Positions 1-10,784 of a stretch of 47,601 nucleotides of DNA are shown piece by piece. Within the stretch, counting starts at the first letter, position 1; each line of letters begins with the position of its first letter. A model generated the notes under the pieces. That model saw only the letters and a list, made by a program, of their open reading frames with translations, was not told the origin of the DNA and did no database searches. The DNA comes from an uncultured Marinobacter sp. Lineage in GTDB: Bacteria; Pseudomonadota; Gammaproteobacteria; Pseudomonadales; Oleiphilaceae. The stretch lies in the NCBI RefSeq assembly GCF_946886895.1, contig NZ_CAMPJO010000021.1, positions 1-47,601 of the forward strand, written 5' to 3'. The position numbers were made by a program, and so were the translations under genes.

Positions 1-39
1 CGGCCACCTGTAATGGGGTGGGCAGTTACACAGATTTAT

Positions 40-3000
40 TTACAGGCTCGCTGGAACCGGCTTCTCCATCTCTTCGGCAAGCTCTTTCACACTAATTCCC
101 AAGGTTTCGCACGTAGATCTAATGATTCCTCTGAACTCATCTATAAGTTCGAAACCCTTTGGTTCGTCCTGTAATAGCCGATTCAAATCACCGCTGCGCT
201 TCAGAATTTTTGCTCTCGCCACTTTGAGCTGGTTTTTTAACTGAGGAGTAAAAAATTCAGCATGGGTCTTCGCTTCTGAAAGACGGAACATCATGTTTTC
301 TAGGCTACTACTATCGATCAAGACGCCTTCAAGATGTTCTTTCACTATTTGTGGTTCCTGGACTAGAAAGTGATCTCGGGTCCGAACATCTTCGAGCATT
401 TGCTCTAAGCAATGGATTGTAACGGACCATGCTGCAATTTCATCGCTTAGAAATTTGCGACGTTCTGCCACAGGCTCTAATGATTTGGATTCTGCACCTT
501 CTGCTAGAGCATCATCGATGTAGGTCTTGAGTTCCGCAGACTCTTCAGTCAGAGAGCGAACATGGCCTGCGATTCTTGGAAGATGATCAACAGTTTTTAC
601 TGAGTAGTAACAACCACCGCAGGGTTTTCTCGCCCCAGGAATAGCATTTAGATCGTCTTGAACGTCTTTCGGGCACTGGTCCCCATAAGGGCAGATATGA
701 GTTCCGTGATAAGTGACGCTATCTAGTGGCTGCTTTTTAAGTGCTCTAATGCCGCTAAGAATTTCACCGTTAGGCCGTGGCCGTTCGTACGAAAATGCGC
801 CGAAGTCGTGCATTGCCTGATCTTTGTTTTCTCTGAACGCCTTTTGAAGATTTGAGTTGATATCCTCAGCTCTGATCGAGCTAATATGGGATTCATCCCA
901 CTGGAAGCCGTTTTCAAATGCGACCTTTTGATACTCTTCATGGCGCTTGAGAAAACTCGGGTCCATTTTGACGTAGTAAAGAACATGCTCAATGGTCGAG
1001 TGGCCGGTGATGTAGTCGCCTATGATGTGTGGTGGCAGGATTGTTATCCAGTTACTTACAACGGTTGCTCTGCAAGAGTGGGGAGTATGTTCAATTAGTT
1101 TTTTGCTCTTTTCAAAAAGCTTGAACGCTGCGCTGTAGTCATCAACGGTATCTATTGATTTAATCGACCGAAACTCTTCCAGCATTCGGTTACTCGGCTT
1201 GATATTGAGTGAATATCGGCAGAATAAGTCAAAAGCGAAAATTATTTTCCGAAAGGCAGCCGTAAAAGAGTTTTCCGACAATGGCCCAGGCTTGTCTTCA
1301 CTTCTCGTACCACCGGCAAGCCCTCTGGGAAATATAGTAAGAATTTTTCCGAAAGATTTGTTTTCTACGTAGTTGTTGTACCACTCTTCTTCATGAATTA
1401 TGGATTCATCGAACCAATCATGAGTTTTTTTCTGGCGATCCAATACTTCAATTACTGACCGGGAAACCTTTGCAGGCCACTCATCATGTGCTTTGTCCGT
1501 GTTTACCCATAGATCACAAACTGGAGGAAGCTCATATGAACGATCAATCTTTTGGTCGTAAGTTCGACGATCAAGCCAGCGAATGTGGATGTTTCGTATC
1601 CCTGTTTCCAATGCAACAATGGCATGTTGAATATGATTAAGAGTAGGAAGGCTAGTCAGCCCTTTATGTCCAACCATTCGCCTGGATGCCAGGGGAATCA
1701 GTGCTTTTGGAATGAAGCGAATTGGAATGCACTTCATGGCTTTATTTTTAGAAGAAACGGGTTTTTTTTCGTTGAAGCCTGGATTCTTTAGGAAAACGAC
1801 CGGAATAAAGCCTAAATTCTCAGTTTCGTAAGTTATCGAAGACGCATTGAGAAATTTTTTAACCTTCTTTTTCCCATGAACTCCCGTGTATTCGCTAAAA
1901 AGCTCATTTGTGTAGATAGCTTGCGCAAGAAACCAGCCGAAGGCCTCTACTGCATAGCAATATTGAAGCAGTGGCACAAAATGCTCCGAGGAAAACACGG
2001 CTTTTGAAGTAGTGTTTGAAGACCTTAAAAGAGGGAAGTCCAGGTCAGGATGAATTGGATTCTTGAAGTTTTTTAACTCATCGTATTCGTTTGCGTTGCG
2101 CTCCAAATACTCTATGAACTGATTGATTGAGAGGAGTATCCCTCTGACAGTGGTGTTCGCCCGTCCTTTTTGTATATATGCGATCAGGTTTGGGATTTCG
2201 TCGTCTGAATCCCCAATGTATTTCCTGGAAAATTCGTGTGGGAAGGGAACCTGTTTGCTTCCGGCTTTGGTGGGAATTTCTTCGAATAAATAGGCGTTAA
2301 GTACCGCAAGATTTTTCGCAACGGCGGCCCAAGTGTCTATCTTCTGTTTCTTTTTCTTTATGAATTTATCTTGAAAATACAGCCATTTCTCTTTGTGCTT
2401 TTCCAACTCCTTAGGAACGTAAAAAGATCCAGAGGCCATTGCTTCTGGCGTGGCTAATCGCGCAGAGGTTGAGCCTGTGGAATTTAAATCTTCTAGCGAA
2501 AACGTGCAACTATCGGGGAACGCCTGCTTGAGCGCCGACAAAATGCCCTTCGGACTAATGGGATAGTTCGGGCCATAGATTCTGGCTTCCTCGACATCTT
2601 CAATGTTTATATCTTCAACCCGATACCAATCAGTGGCCCTAATCAGCCGCCATGCGTACCAACCAAAGTTGTCCCACGAGGTTTGGGGTAGAAACTCCGT
2701 AATATCTAGGAGCTGTTTCTTGAAGGCGTTCGAGAATGGATACCGTACGATGGCCAAGGTTTCGGGATAGTGGTTGGCCGCATACTCATACGCTTTTCCA
2801 CCTGTATCTTTGTCAAGGGTTGTCGGTAGTTTTAGGTTTACAGGTAGTAGAACTGCGCCCTGAAAATAGAGAAAGTGAAGGATGAGTAGTGCATCTTTCT
2901 TAAACTGAAGGCGGAAAGTACGATTGCAAACTGATCTTTCGTCTTTCTGCGTTGGAATCAACCGCAATAAGAGTTCCTTAGACGGCTCCTTTTGGGTTGC

Positions 3001-3264
3001 TAGATGAAGGCCTTTGATCCAGGCCTCATCATAATTAGGAGCGATAGATGGATCATCATGCCCGTGAAAGAATTTGATAACTGAGGCGCGGGTATAACGG
3101 TTTTTAGAACCTGCCGTAATTTCTTCAGGTGTTGGCCAAATAAACTGTGAATCGAAAAACTCATCCATTACACATTGCTTAGCGCCTTGGATGGCTTCAA
3201 TTACAGCAGATGAGAGTTCATCCGCTTTTTTTAGCACTTGAATCTGTTCCGTTAAATTAATCAT
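40..3264 (-). CDS. gmtZ: Large tyrosine-recombinase-like protein, GmtZ-like (VPA1269-type) integrase of a genomic island
   Basis: A 1074-residue protein with the C-terminal signature of a tyrosine recombinase: an Arg motif (ETGIRNIHIRWLD, near residue 555), HSCR near 726, and GHSTIEHVLYY near 756-766, whose tyrosines are candidate nucleophiles. A Cys cluster follows near 858-884 (CPYGDQC, then CGGC), a likely zinc site. The roughly 500 N-terminal residues match no domain I recognise. It overlaps the upstream recombinase gene by ATGA, so the two are translationally coupled. The pairing of a ~470-residue recombinase with a ~1000-residue integrase fits GmtY/GmtZ of gamma-mobile-trio islands; that family name is from memory and not confirmed by a search. 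Codon use is AT-richer than in the core genes. The third member, GmtX, would lie to the left of base 1. Confidence 0.7.
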   Translation of the reverse strand: MINLTEQIQVLKKADELSSAVIEAIQGAKQCVMDEFFDSQFIWPTPEEITAGSKNRYTRASVIKFFHGHDDPSIAPNYDEAWIKGLHLATQKEPSKELLLRLIPTQKDERSVCNRTFRLQFKKDALLILHFLYFQGAVLLPVNLKLPTTLDKDTGGKAYEYAANHYPETLAIVRYPFSNAFKKQLLDITEFLPQTSWDNFGWYAWRLIRATDWYRVEDINIEDVEEARIYGPNYPISPKGILSALKQAFPDSCTFSLEDLNSTGSTSARLATPEAMASGSFYVPKELEKHKEKWLYFQDKFIKKKKQKIDTWAAVAKNLAVLNAYLFEEIPTKAGSKQVPFPHEFSRKYIGDSDDEIPNLIAYIQKGRANTTVRGILLSINQFIEYLERNANEYDELKNFKNPIHPDLDFPLLRSSNTTSKAVFSSEHFVPLLQYCYAVEAFGWFLAQAIYTNELFSEYTGVHGKKKVKKFLNASSITYETENLGFIPVVFLKNPGFNEKKPVSSKNKAMKCIPIRFIPKALIPLASRRMVGHKGLTSLPTLNHIQHAIVALETGIRNIHIRWLDRRTYDQKIDRSYELPPVCDLWVNTDKAHDEWPAKVSRSVIEVLDRQKKTHDWFDESIIHEEEWYNNYVENKSFGKILTIFPRGLAGGTRSEDKPGPLSENSFTAAFRKIIFAFDLFCRYSLNIKPSNRMLEEFRSIKSIDTVDDYSAAFKLFEKSKKLIEHTPHSCRATVVSNWITILPPHIIGDYITGHSTIEHVLYYVKMDPSFLKRHEEYQKVAFENGFQWDESHISSIRAEDINSNLQKAFRENKDQAMHDFGAFSYERPRPNGEILSGIRALKKQPLDSVTYHGTHICPYGDQCPKDVQDDLNAIPGARKPCGGCYYSVKTVDHLPRIAGHVRSLTEESAELKTYIDDALAEGAESKSLEPVAERRKFLSDEIAAWSVTIHCLEQMLEDVRTRDHFLVQEPQIVKEHLEGVLIDSSSLENMMFRLSEAKTHAEFFTPQLKNQLKVARAKILKRSGDLNRLLQDEPKGFELIDEFRGIIRSTCETLGISVKELAEEMEKPVPASL

Positions 3265-4676
3265 GCCGCACCCCCAAATTCGTTTTCGAGCATTTCGATT
3301 TGTCTCTTATGGAACTCCAGCCTTGTAGAAGCCAAAGAATCCTCGCCTTTGCCTGTCACAAACTTGTTCGCGTGTTCGATAAAGGCGTCAAGGATGTCAT
3401 CATCGTGCCTTGCATAACGCTGAGTAGAAGTTGCCGATGCATGCCCTAGAAGCTTTTGGACGTAGGCAAGAGGAAGTCCTGGCATGCGATTTCCGGGAAC
3501 CGGCATATAATTCAGAACATAGGTCCCATACATATGACGGAGTGAATGCATGCCGAGTCTTTTTTCGATTTTGACACCGGCTTTTACCGCGTATGCCCTA
3601 AACGTTTCGTTGCGATTTTTCCGGTCGGATGAAAAGAACGGGCGGCCACCACGTTTTTGAAAGACAAAATCATGATTGACACTGCTGTTATATTCTAGTT
3701 TTAGGTAGCTCTGTAAATGTTCCCAAAATATGGATGCGAACGGCTCGATCATAAAGGTTTTTTCTGTTTCTCGACCTTTCCAGGCAAGTTTATGGTTTTC
3801 CTTGGGAGTTAGGCCTGGGTTTTCGCGCTCGAAAGGTGAGTGGAACTCGATTCTGGTATATCCATCTCCACCCGTTTTTATGTCCTTGAATCGCAATTGA
3901 AGGGCTTCATGAGTTCTCCCTCCTGTGGCGGAAAGCAAAGAATACAACGCCATATCTCTATGGTAATAGGAGCTTTTTTTCGGCTTTTTAGATCGCACTA
4001 AGCGAACGGAAGATTCAATTGGGAAGGGATCTACTTTGAACTTTCTGGACCCTTTTTTGTTTTGCCTTCTTGTCACACCTGGGAACAACGACTCGTGCCG
4101 GCCCGTTGTGGCTAAACGGTTCAGGCTGTTGCGAATTGTTCCTGCCAGCCAGGATTTTTGTTTGATCTTTGCTTTTTCAGCGTTGCTTCGATGGGTTACT
4201 TTTCTTTGGAAGAAGAATTCGAAGAACGGATCAAATTTACCTTGACTGGCTAAATCCAATAGAGAAATCTTTATATACCAATATATTGATGCCTGAATGT
4301 TCTGGGCAAGAGATGTTGGTGAGGTTTTATTTTCTTTGTTTAACTTCTCTGCAAGCTCTTTAGCAAGAGGGTTTTCGGACTCCCTGCCGAACAGCATAAA
4401 AGATTCGTAGCTGTACGTGACGTCTTCAAAGTCCATTTTTTCAGTAATAAGGGACTGCGATTTCGAAGCCTCGAAAAGAAAGTCTAAGAAATTTGCGACG
4501 TTTTCGGAATATTTGAGAATAGTGGACTCTGCATAACCATGCCTAGCCAACCATCTTGAGTAATGGGAGAAAGAGGCCAGCTCTCTATTATTGTCATCAA
4601 TATTTGGGCTGAGATGCAGAAGAAGATGGCGCTCTCGTCTACTTGACGGAGCTTCGACAAGGATAAAGTTTTTCAT
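3261..4676 (-). CDS. gmtY: Tyrosine recombinase, GmtY-like
   Basis: A 471-residue site-specific recombinase with all the catalytic signatures: Arg in GGRTHEAL near residue 252, HSLRHMYGTY (HxxR) near 377, and LLGHASATSTQRYA with His near 410 and the nucleophilic Tyr near 419. The N-terminal half (residues ~30-160) is a SAM-like core-binding domain (SRWLARHGYAESTILKY). It is the first gene of a two-gene or longer operon reading away from the tRNA at 5113-5186, and it overlaps the next gene by four bases. A promoter with 17-base spacing lies at 4718-4746 under an inverted repeat, which suggests control by a DNA-binding protein, perhaps itself. Recombinase identity is firm. Assignment to GmtY rests on its size and its partner. 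Confidence 0.8.
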   Translation of the reverse strand: MKNFILVEAPSSRRERHLLLHLSPNIDDNNRELASFSHYSRWLARHGYAESTILKYSENVANFLDFLFEASKSQSLITEKMDFEDVTYSYESFMLFGRESENPLAKELAEKLNKENKTSPTSLAQNIQASIYWYIKISLLDLASQGKFDPFFEFFFQRKVTHRSNAEKAKIKQKSWLAGTIRNSLNRLATTGRHESLFPGVTRRQNKKGSRKFKVDPFPIESSVRLVRSKKPKKSSYYHRDMALYSLLSATGGRTHEALQLRFKDIKTGGDGYTRIEFHSPFERENPGLTPKENHKLAWKGRETEKTFMIEPFASIFWEHLQSYLKLEYNSSVNHDFVFQKRGGRPFFSSDRKNRNETFRAYAVKAGVKIEKRLGMHSLRHMYGTYVLNYMPVPGNRMPGLPLAYVQKLLGHASATSTQRYARHDDDILDAFIEHANKFVTGKGEDSLASTRLEFHKRQIEMLENEFGGAA

Positions 4677-4679
4677 AAG

Positions 4680-4713
4680 TTAGTGATTCCATAATTTGTT
4701 TGGGTATCACTAA
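4680..4713. repeat. Inverted repeat in the leader of the recombinase operon
   Basis: TTAGTGAT (4680-4687) and ATCACTAA (4706-4713) form a perfect 8-base inverted repeat with an 18-base spacer. It lies just upstream of the recombinase start codon and downstream of the predicted promoter. It could be an operator, a recombinase arm site or an mRNA hairpin that limits translation. Confidence 0.6.
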
Positions 4714-4717
4714 TGCT

Positions 4718-4746
4718 TATCTAGTTGGATATTCTCCAATTGCCAA
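4718..4746 (-). promoter_or_regulatory. Predicted sigma-70 promoter of the recombinase operon, embedded in a palindrome
   Basis: On the minus strand TTGGCA (4741-4746) and TAGATA (4718-4723) are separated by exactly 17 bases. The inverted repeat TAGTTGG (4722-4728) / CCAACTA (4743-4749) runs from the -10 to the -35 box. A smaller one, TTGGA (4725-4729) / TCCAA (4735-4739), is nested in the spacer. A protein bound here would block RNA polymerase, so this is a plausible operator. Confidence 0.55.
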
Positions 4747-5112
4747 CTAACTAGGCAAAAAAAATGAATATCGATAATATATCGAGCCGGGCCCGAACAG
4801 GAATTATGTTGCGGATGATAAGGTGTTTAAGATTTACAATCTGAGCTGACAAAAATGGGTGGTGAGGCTTCGTAGGACGGATCAGCGTCGTCAGTCAAAG
4901 GCGGTCGCGGGTGAAATATTGGAGAGAATCGGTCGTGCCGGGGGTGTTTCCAAATATCACAGGTCAGAATGTCAATTTATTGGAGGATAATTCCTAAGGT
5001 TGACGAGGAGCTTGACGGGCGCACTAGAGGGCGTGGTTTCGCTATTTAAAGATAGCGTCGATTATTTCGAGGTGGGGCGGGGTTCGCTAAGTTATTGAAA
5101 ATAAAGGAAATA
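4747..5112. other. Non-coding stretch between recombinase promoter and tRNA
   Basis: No convincing gene is seen here; the longest start-to-stop runs are under 30 codons. There are small palindromes, such as TCGAT/ATCGA near 4771-4785 and CGCTAT/ATAGCG (5040-5045 / 5052-5057), the latter without a T-run. The position between a tRNA and a recombinase gene is where the attachment site of an integrated element is expected, but I cannot define its core. Confidence 0.4.
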
Positions 5113-5188
<76 letters not shown>

Positions 5189-5254
5189 AACGCGGTGACA
5201 TTACGTCACATTTAAAACTCTTTCAAGTACCACACTCGCTACGCCTCCTCATAA

Positions 5255-5313
<59 letters not shown>

Positions 5314-5357
5314 TCAGCGAACGCTGTTTGGAAAGGTGTTTCCGAAGGGGGAAACAA

Positions 5358-5395
5358 AGCGGGCGCCATTATACCGGTGAGGTGTGGCGCCCGCT
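5358..5395 (-). terminator. Rho-independent terminator of rpoD
   Basis: AGCGGGCGCC (5358-5367) and GGCGCCCGCT (5386-5395) form a perfect 10-base stem with an 18-base loop. On the minus strand it is followed by TTTGTTT. It starts 13 bases after the rpoD stop codon. The loop carries a TATAAT box for the next transcript. Confidence 0.8.
5368..5373 (-). promoter_or_regulatory. -10 box of the tRNA promoter, in the loop of the rpoD terminator
   Basis: TATAAT on the minus strand is followed by a G+C-rich discriminator (GGCGCCCGC), typical of stringently controlled tRNA/rRNA promoters. It lies about 56 bases before the truncated tRNA. No good -35 box is seen at the usual distance. Confidence 0.5.
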
Positions 5396-5408
5396 ACTGT
5401 TGTGGTGC

Positions 5409-7256
<1,848 letters not shown>

Positions 7257-7375
7257 AGACACCCTGTGAACTCGCTTATAGAAGGAAAAAAGTTAAACAG
7301 CCATTATAGCTGTCGCTCAGTAACACCGCCACCGAATGGTTAGATGGTGATCGGTGCCTCAAGTTTCAAGTGCCG

Positions 7376-9103
7376 TTACGACTGCGTCCCGCCACTGAGT
7401 GCCCGGAGCTCCTGCCGCTCTTCGGCGGTCAGCGTCGAAAGGTTGCGTAACAGCGTTGCCAAACGTTGCTGTCGGGAAGCCTCCTCATTCGGGCTCAGCA
7501 GCTCCCGGGCAGCCGCCAGCGTGCTTTCCCTGGCCGGAATGTGTTCGATTCCGTCAAACAGGTGGTAAAACCGCTGCCGGGCCTCATTATCCAGTGCCAG
7601 GGCGGTAACCAGTGCCTTCCGGTCCCGCAGGTTCCGTTCGAGAATCCAGCGGGCGAAACCGCCGGCCTGGCTGAACTGGCGTGAGCCCCGGGCCAGTTCA
7701 GTGACGTCGTCGGCCAGGTCCGGCGCTTCCAGCAGTGCCAGGCACAAAATGCTGTCCTTGCTCAGTTTTACATCGATACGCTCTTCACTGGGGCGGTCCC
7801 GGCGTTGGCCGCTCCACTGGCTCCATTGTGTCGACTGGCGGTTCTGCCACTGATGACGACCGCCACACAGGCGCAGCATTTCATGCCACATGGCATCCCG
7901 GAGGGTGCATCTGGGCATCTTGTTCAGCAGCGGTTCAACCCTGGCCCGCAATTCGCCGCGGTGTTCGGGGAGCTGCAGGTCCAGGCCCTCGCTCTGCCGG
8001 TCAAACAGGTACCGGGACAGGGGCGTTGCCGCTGTAATGCGTGCCTGGAATGCGTCCGGGCCTTCCTTGCGCACCAGCGTATCCGGATCTTCGCCTTCGG
8101 GTAACATCAGGAACTGGAGGTGCAGGCCATCGGCCATTAGCTCCAGTGCGTTATCCATGGCGCGATCCGCCGCCCGGAAACCGGCCTGGTCGCCGTCAAA
8201 ACAGAACACCACGTGCCGGACCTGTCGCAATAACGCCGTCAGGCTGTCCTGGTTGGTGGCAGTACCCAGGGTTGCCACGGCATAGTGGATGCCATGCTGG
8301 GCCAGGGCGATGACATCCATGTAGCCCTCGACAACCAGCAATTTGTCGAGCTGTTTCAGGGCCTGTTTTGCTTCATACAGGCCGTATATCTCGCGGCTTT
8401 TATGAAAGACATCAGACTCCGGGGAGTTGATGTACTTGGCCTTGTCGTCTCCGAGTGTCCGGCCGCCAAAGGCGACGGTACGACCCCGGCTGTTGCGGAT
8501 CGGGAACATGACCCGGTTCCGGAACAGATCCCTGGGGCGGCCGTATTTGTCGGATACCGTGCCGGTTTCGATCAGTGGCCCTCGCAAGCCCTCGCTGGCC
8601 GTGTCGAACAGAGCGGTGCCGGCGGCAGGGGCAAAGCCCACCTGGTACTGGCTGATAATGGCCTCATCCAGGCCTCGCTGCCGAAGATAGTCCCTGGCGT
8701 AGGTGCCTTGCTGGCCCTGCAGTGCCGAATAGTAAAAACGGCTGGCATAATCCAGGGCATCCGTCAGCGTTCGCGCTTGCTGGATTTCCTGTTTCGCGGC
8801 TTGGTCATAGGGCACTTCCAGCCCGGCCCGTTTGGCCAGTTCCTCCACGGCATCGGTGAACCCAAGGCCCTCGAATTCGCGGATAAAACTGATGGCGTCG
8901 CCATGGGCGCCACAACCGAAGCAATGATAGAAACCCTTGTCGGGGCGGACATTAAACGATGGCGTCTTCTCATCGTGAAACGGGCAGCAGGCCTTATAGT
9001 TGGCACCGGCTTTCTTGAGTGTTATGCGTGAACCGATCAGCTCCGCCAGATCTATCCGATCCAGAAGATCGTCAACAAAACGTTGAGGGATCAGTCCGCT
9101 CAT
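7376..9103 (-). CDS. dnaG: DNA primase DnaG
   Basis: Makes the RNA primers for replication forks. The N-terminal zinc finger is intact (C40, H43, C61, C64 in CCPFHDEKTPSF...CFGCG). The TOPRIM catalytic domain has VVEGYMDVIAL near residue 258 and DGDQAG near 300. The C-terminal DnaB-binding domain is present but the whole protein (575 residues) is shorter than some Pseudomonas homologues. GGAG five bases before ATG supports the start. The gene follows rpsU beyond an internal terminator and precedes rpoD by about 120 bases. Confidence 0.97.
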   Translation of the reverse strand: MSGLIPQRFVDDLLDRIDLAELIGSRITLKKAGANYKACCPFHDEKTPSFNVRPDKGFYHCFGCGAHGDAISFIREFEGLGFTDAVEELAKRAGLEVPYDQAAKQEIQQARTLTDALDYASRFYYSALQGQQGTYARDYLRQRGLDEAIISQYQVGFAPAAGTALFDTASEGLRGPLIETGTVSDKYGRPRDLFRNRVMFPIRNSRGRTVAFGGRTLGDDKAKYINSPESDVFHKSREIYGLYEAKQALKQLDKLLVVEGYMDVIALAQHGIHYAVATLGTATNQDSLTALLRQVRHVVFCFDGDQAGFRAADRAMDNALELMADGLHLQFLMLPEGEDPDTLVRKEGPDAFQARITAATPLSRYLFDRQSEGLDLQLPEHRGELRARVEPLLNKMPRCTLRDAMWHEMLRLCGGRHQWQNRQSTQWSQWSGQRRDRPSEERIDVKLSKDSILCLALLEAPDLADDVTELARGSRQFSQAGGFARWILERNLRDRKALVTALALDNEARQRFYHLFDGIEHIPARESTLAAARELLSPNEEASRQQRLATLLRNLSTLTAEERQELRALSGGTQS

Positions 9104-9147
9104 GGAGACTCCACATCAGGCCGGGGCATCAAGTATGGCCAATAGCC

Positions 9148-9184
9148 AAAAATGCCGCCGAAGCCAGGCCTCGGCGGCATTTTT
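9148..9184 (-). terminator. Internal terminator between rpsU and dnaG
   Basis: AAAAATGCCGCCGA (9148-9161) and TCGGCGGCATTTTT (9171-9184) form a perfect 14-base stem with a 9-base loop and a T-run at either end, so it could act in both directions. Its place matches the attenuating terminator known between rpsU and dnaG in E. coli, which lets S21 be made in excess over primase and sigma. Confidence 0.85.
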
Positions 9185-9254
9185 CGAGTCGCTCTGTGCA
9201 GCCTGCGGCTGTACAGGCAATCAGTGCTTTGCAGTCAAGCGGCGTCGGCTGAAC

Positions 9255-9470
9255 TCAGTACAGACGCTCAAACTTGCGCTGTTCCCGCTGAAGCTTCTTG
9301 AGATGACGCTTAACGGCAGCTGCGGCTTTGCGCTTGCGAACGGAAGTCGGCTTCTCATAGTGCTCACGACGACGTACTTCGGAAAGTACACCCGCTTTTT
9401 CGCAGGAACGCTTGAAGCGACGCAGTGCTACGTCAAACGGTTCATTCTCTTTCACTTTAACAGCTGGCAT
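9255..9470 (-). CDS. rpsU: Small ribosomal subunit protein S21
   Basis: A 71-residue, Lys/Arg-rich protein ([20 protein letters not shown] at the start, ending ...[11 protein letters not shown]), full length for bacterial S21. It binds near the 3' end of 16S rRNA and takes part in initiation. It is the promoter-proximal gene of the rpsU-dnaG-rpoD operon and is followed by a strong terminator. Confidence 0.97.
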   Translation of the reverse strand: MPAVKVKENEPFDVALRRFKRSCEKAGVLSEVRRREHYEKPTSVRKRKAAAAVKRHLKKLQREQRKFERLY

Positions 9471-9592
9471 TCGAAAATCACCTACCTGATAGATTCGGTT
9501 TCAATTTGGTCCGTTCGGCAAAGCCGCCCGGGCGCTATGCGATCGCTGGTCAGATTGGCTAAAACTCGACCAGTGCGTATTTTAGGGCGGCA

Positions 9593-9622
9593 ATGATAGC
9601 GTCTGGATTATGGCGAGGTCAA
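9593..9622 (-). promoter_or_regulatory. Predicted promoter of rpsU-dnaG-rpoD
   Basis: On the minus strand TTGACC (9617-9622) and TATCAT (9593-9598) are 18 bases apart, followed by GC-rich sequence. The leader to rpsU would be about 115 bases. The tsaD gene diverges from the same region and may use TAAAAT at 9664-9669 as its -10 box; its -35 is weak. Confidence 0.6.
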
Positions 9623-9712
9623 TGTTTGTTCGATGAAACTGCCTGTCCGTTTCGGGTTTCTGCTAAAATGCCGTCCGCTTTCATTCATGCCAACCCATGT
9701 GGCCCGAACCCT

Positions 9713-10768
9713 ATGCTGATACTCGGTATTGAAACCTCCTGCGACGAAACCGGCGTGGCGCTGTTTGACAGCGAGCGTGGTCTTTTAAGCCACGCACTGT
9801 TCAGCCAGATCGACATGCATTCGGATTATGGCGGTGTGGTGCCCGAACTGGCATCCCGGGACCATGTGCGCAAACTGCTGCCCCTGTGCGACCAGGTGCT
9901 GGCCGATGCAGGCTGTGCCCGCAGTGAGATCAGTGGCATTGCCTACACGGCCGGCCCGGGCCTGGTAGGGGCATTGATGGTGGGCGGCTCGGTGGCCCAT
10001 GCCCTCGGTTTTTCCCTGGGCGTGCCTGTTCTGGGCGTTCACCATATGGAAGGGCATCTGCTGGCCCCGATGCTGGAGGACAACCCGCCAGCTTTTCCGT
10101 TTGTCGCCCTGCTGGTGTCCGGTGGTCATACCCAACTGGTGCGGGTGAATGGTATCGGTGAATACCAGATGCTCGGGGAGTCGGTGGACGATGCCGCCGG
10201 TGAGGCTTTCGACAAAGCCGCGAAAATGCTCGGGCTGGATTACCCGGGCGGGCCCCGGGTGGCGGCCCTGGCTGAGGCGGGAACACCGGGCCGTTATCGA
10301 TTCCCGCGACCCATGACGGACCGTCCCGGGCTGGATTTCAGCTTCAGTGGCCTGAAAACCTTCACCCTGAATACCGTGAACGCAGCTCGGGAATCCGGCG
10401 ATCTGGATGACCAGACCCGCGCTGACATTGCCCTGGCCTTCGAATCCGCTGTGGTGGATACCCTGACGATCAAGTGCCGCCGGGCGATTGAACAGACTGG
10501 TTGCCAGCGGCTGGTGATCGCCGGGGGCGTCAGTGCCAACAAACGGCTGCGGGCCGGCCTTGAGGCGATGGCCACCAAACTCAAGGCGCAGGTCTTTTAC
10601 GCCCGCCCGGAGTTTTGCACGGATAACGGCGCCATGATTGCCTATGCCGGCGCCCAACGCTTGAAGGCCGGTCAGCAGGACGGCGACCGGATTGTGTCAG
10701 TGCCACGTTGGCCGATGAATACACTGCCGCCCGTTGGCGACGCCAGGACGAACGGGCTGGTGGACTGA
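9713..10768 (+). CDS. tsaD: tRNA N6-adenosine threonylcarbamoyltransferase TsaD
   Basis: Transfers the threonylcarbamoyl group to A37 of ANN-decoding tRNAs, working with TsaB and TsaE. Recognised from [19 protein letters not shown] at the start, the metal-binding HHMEGH near residues 110-115, and the ASKHA-fold [10 protein letters not shown] motif. The frame stays open further upstream to 9593, but ATG 9713 aligns with the conserved family start and gives 351 residues, the usual length. It diverges from rpsU, the common arrangement in gammaproteobacteria. The end is 16 bases from the convergent plsY gene. Confidence 0.96.
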   Translation: MLILGIETSCDETGVALFDSERGLLSHALFSQIDMHSDYGGVVPELASRDHVRKLLPLCDQVLADAGCARSEISGIAYTAGPGLVGALMVGGSVAHALGFSLGVPVLGVHHMEGHLLAPMLEDNPPAFPFVALLVSGGHTQLVRVNGIGEYQMLGESVDDAAGEAFDKAAKMLGLDYPGGPRVAALAEAGTPGRYRFPRPMTDRPGLDFSFSGLKTFTLNTVNAARESGDLDDQTRADIALAFESAVVDTLTIKCRRAIEQTGCQRLVIAGGVSANKRLRAGLEAMATKLKAQVFYARPEFCTDNGAMIAYAGAQRLKAGQQDGDRIVSVPRWPMNTLPPVGDARTNGLVD

Positions 10769-10784
10769 ACCGGTCTCTTACAGG

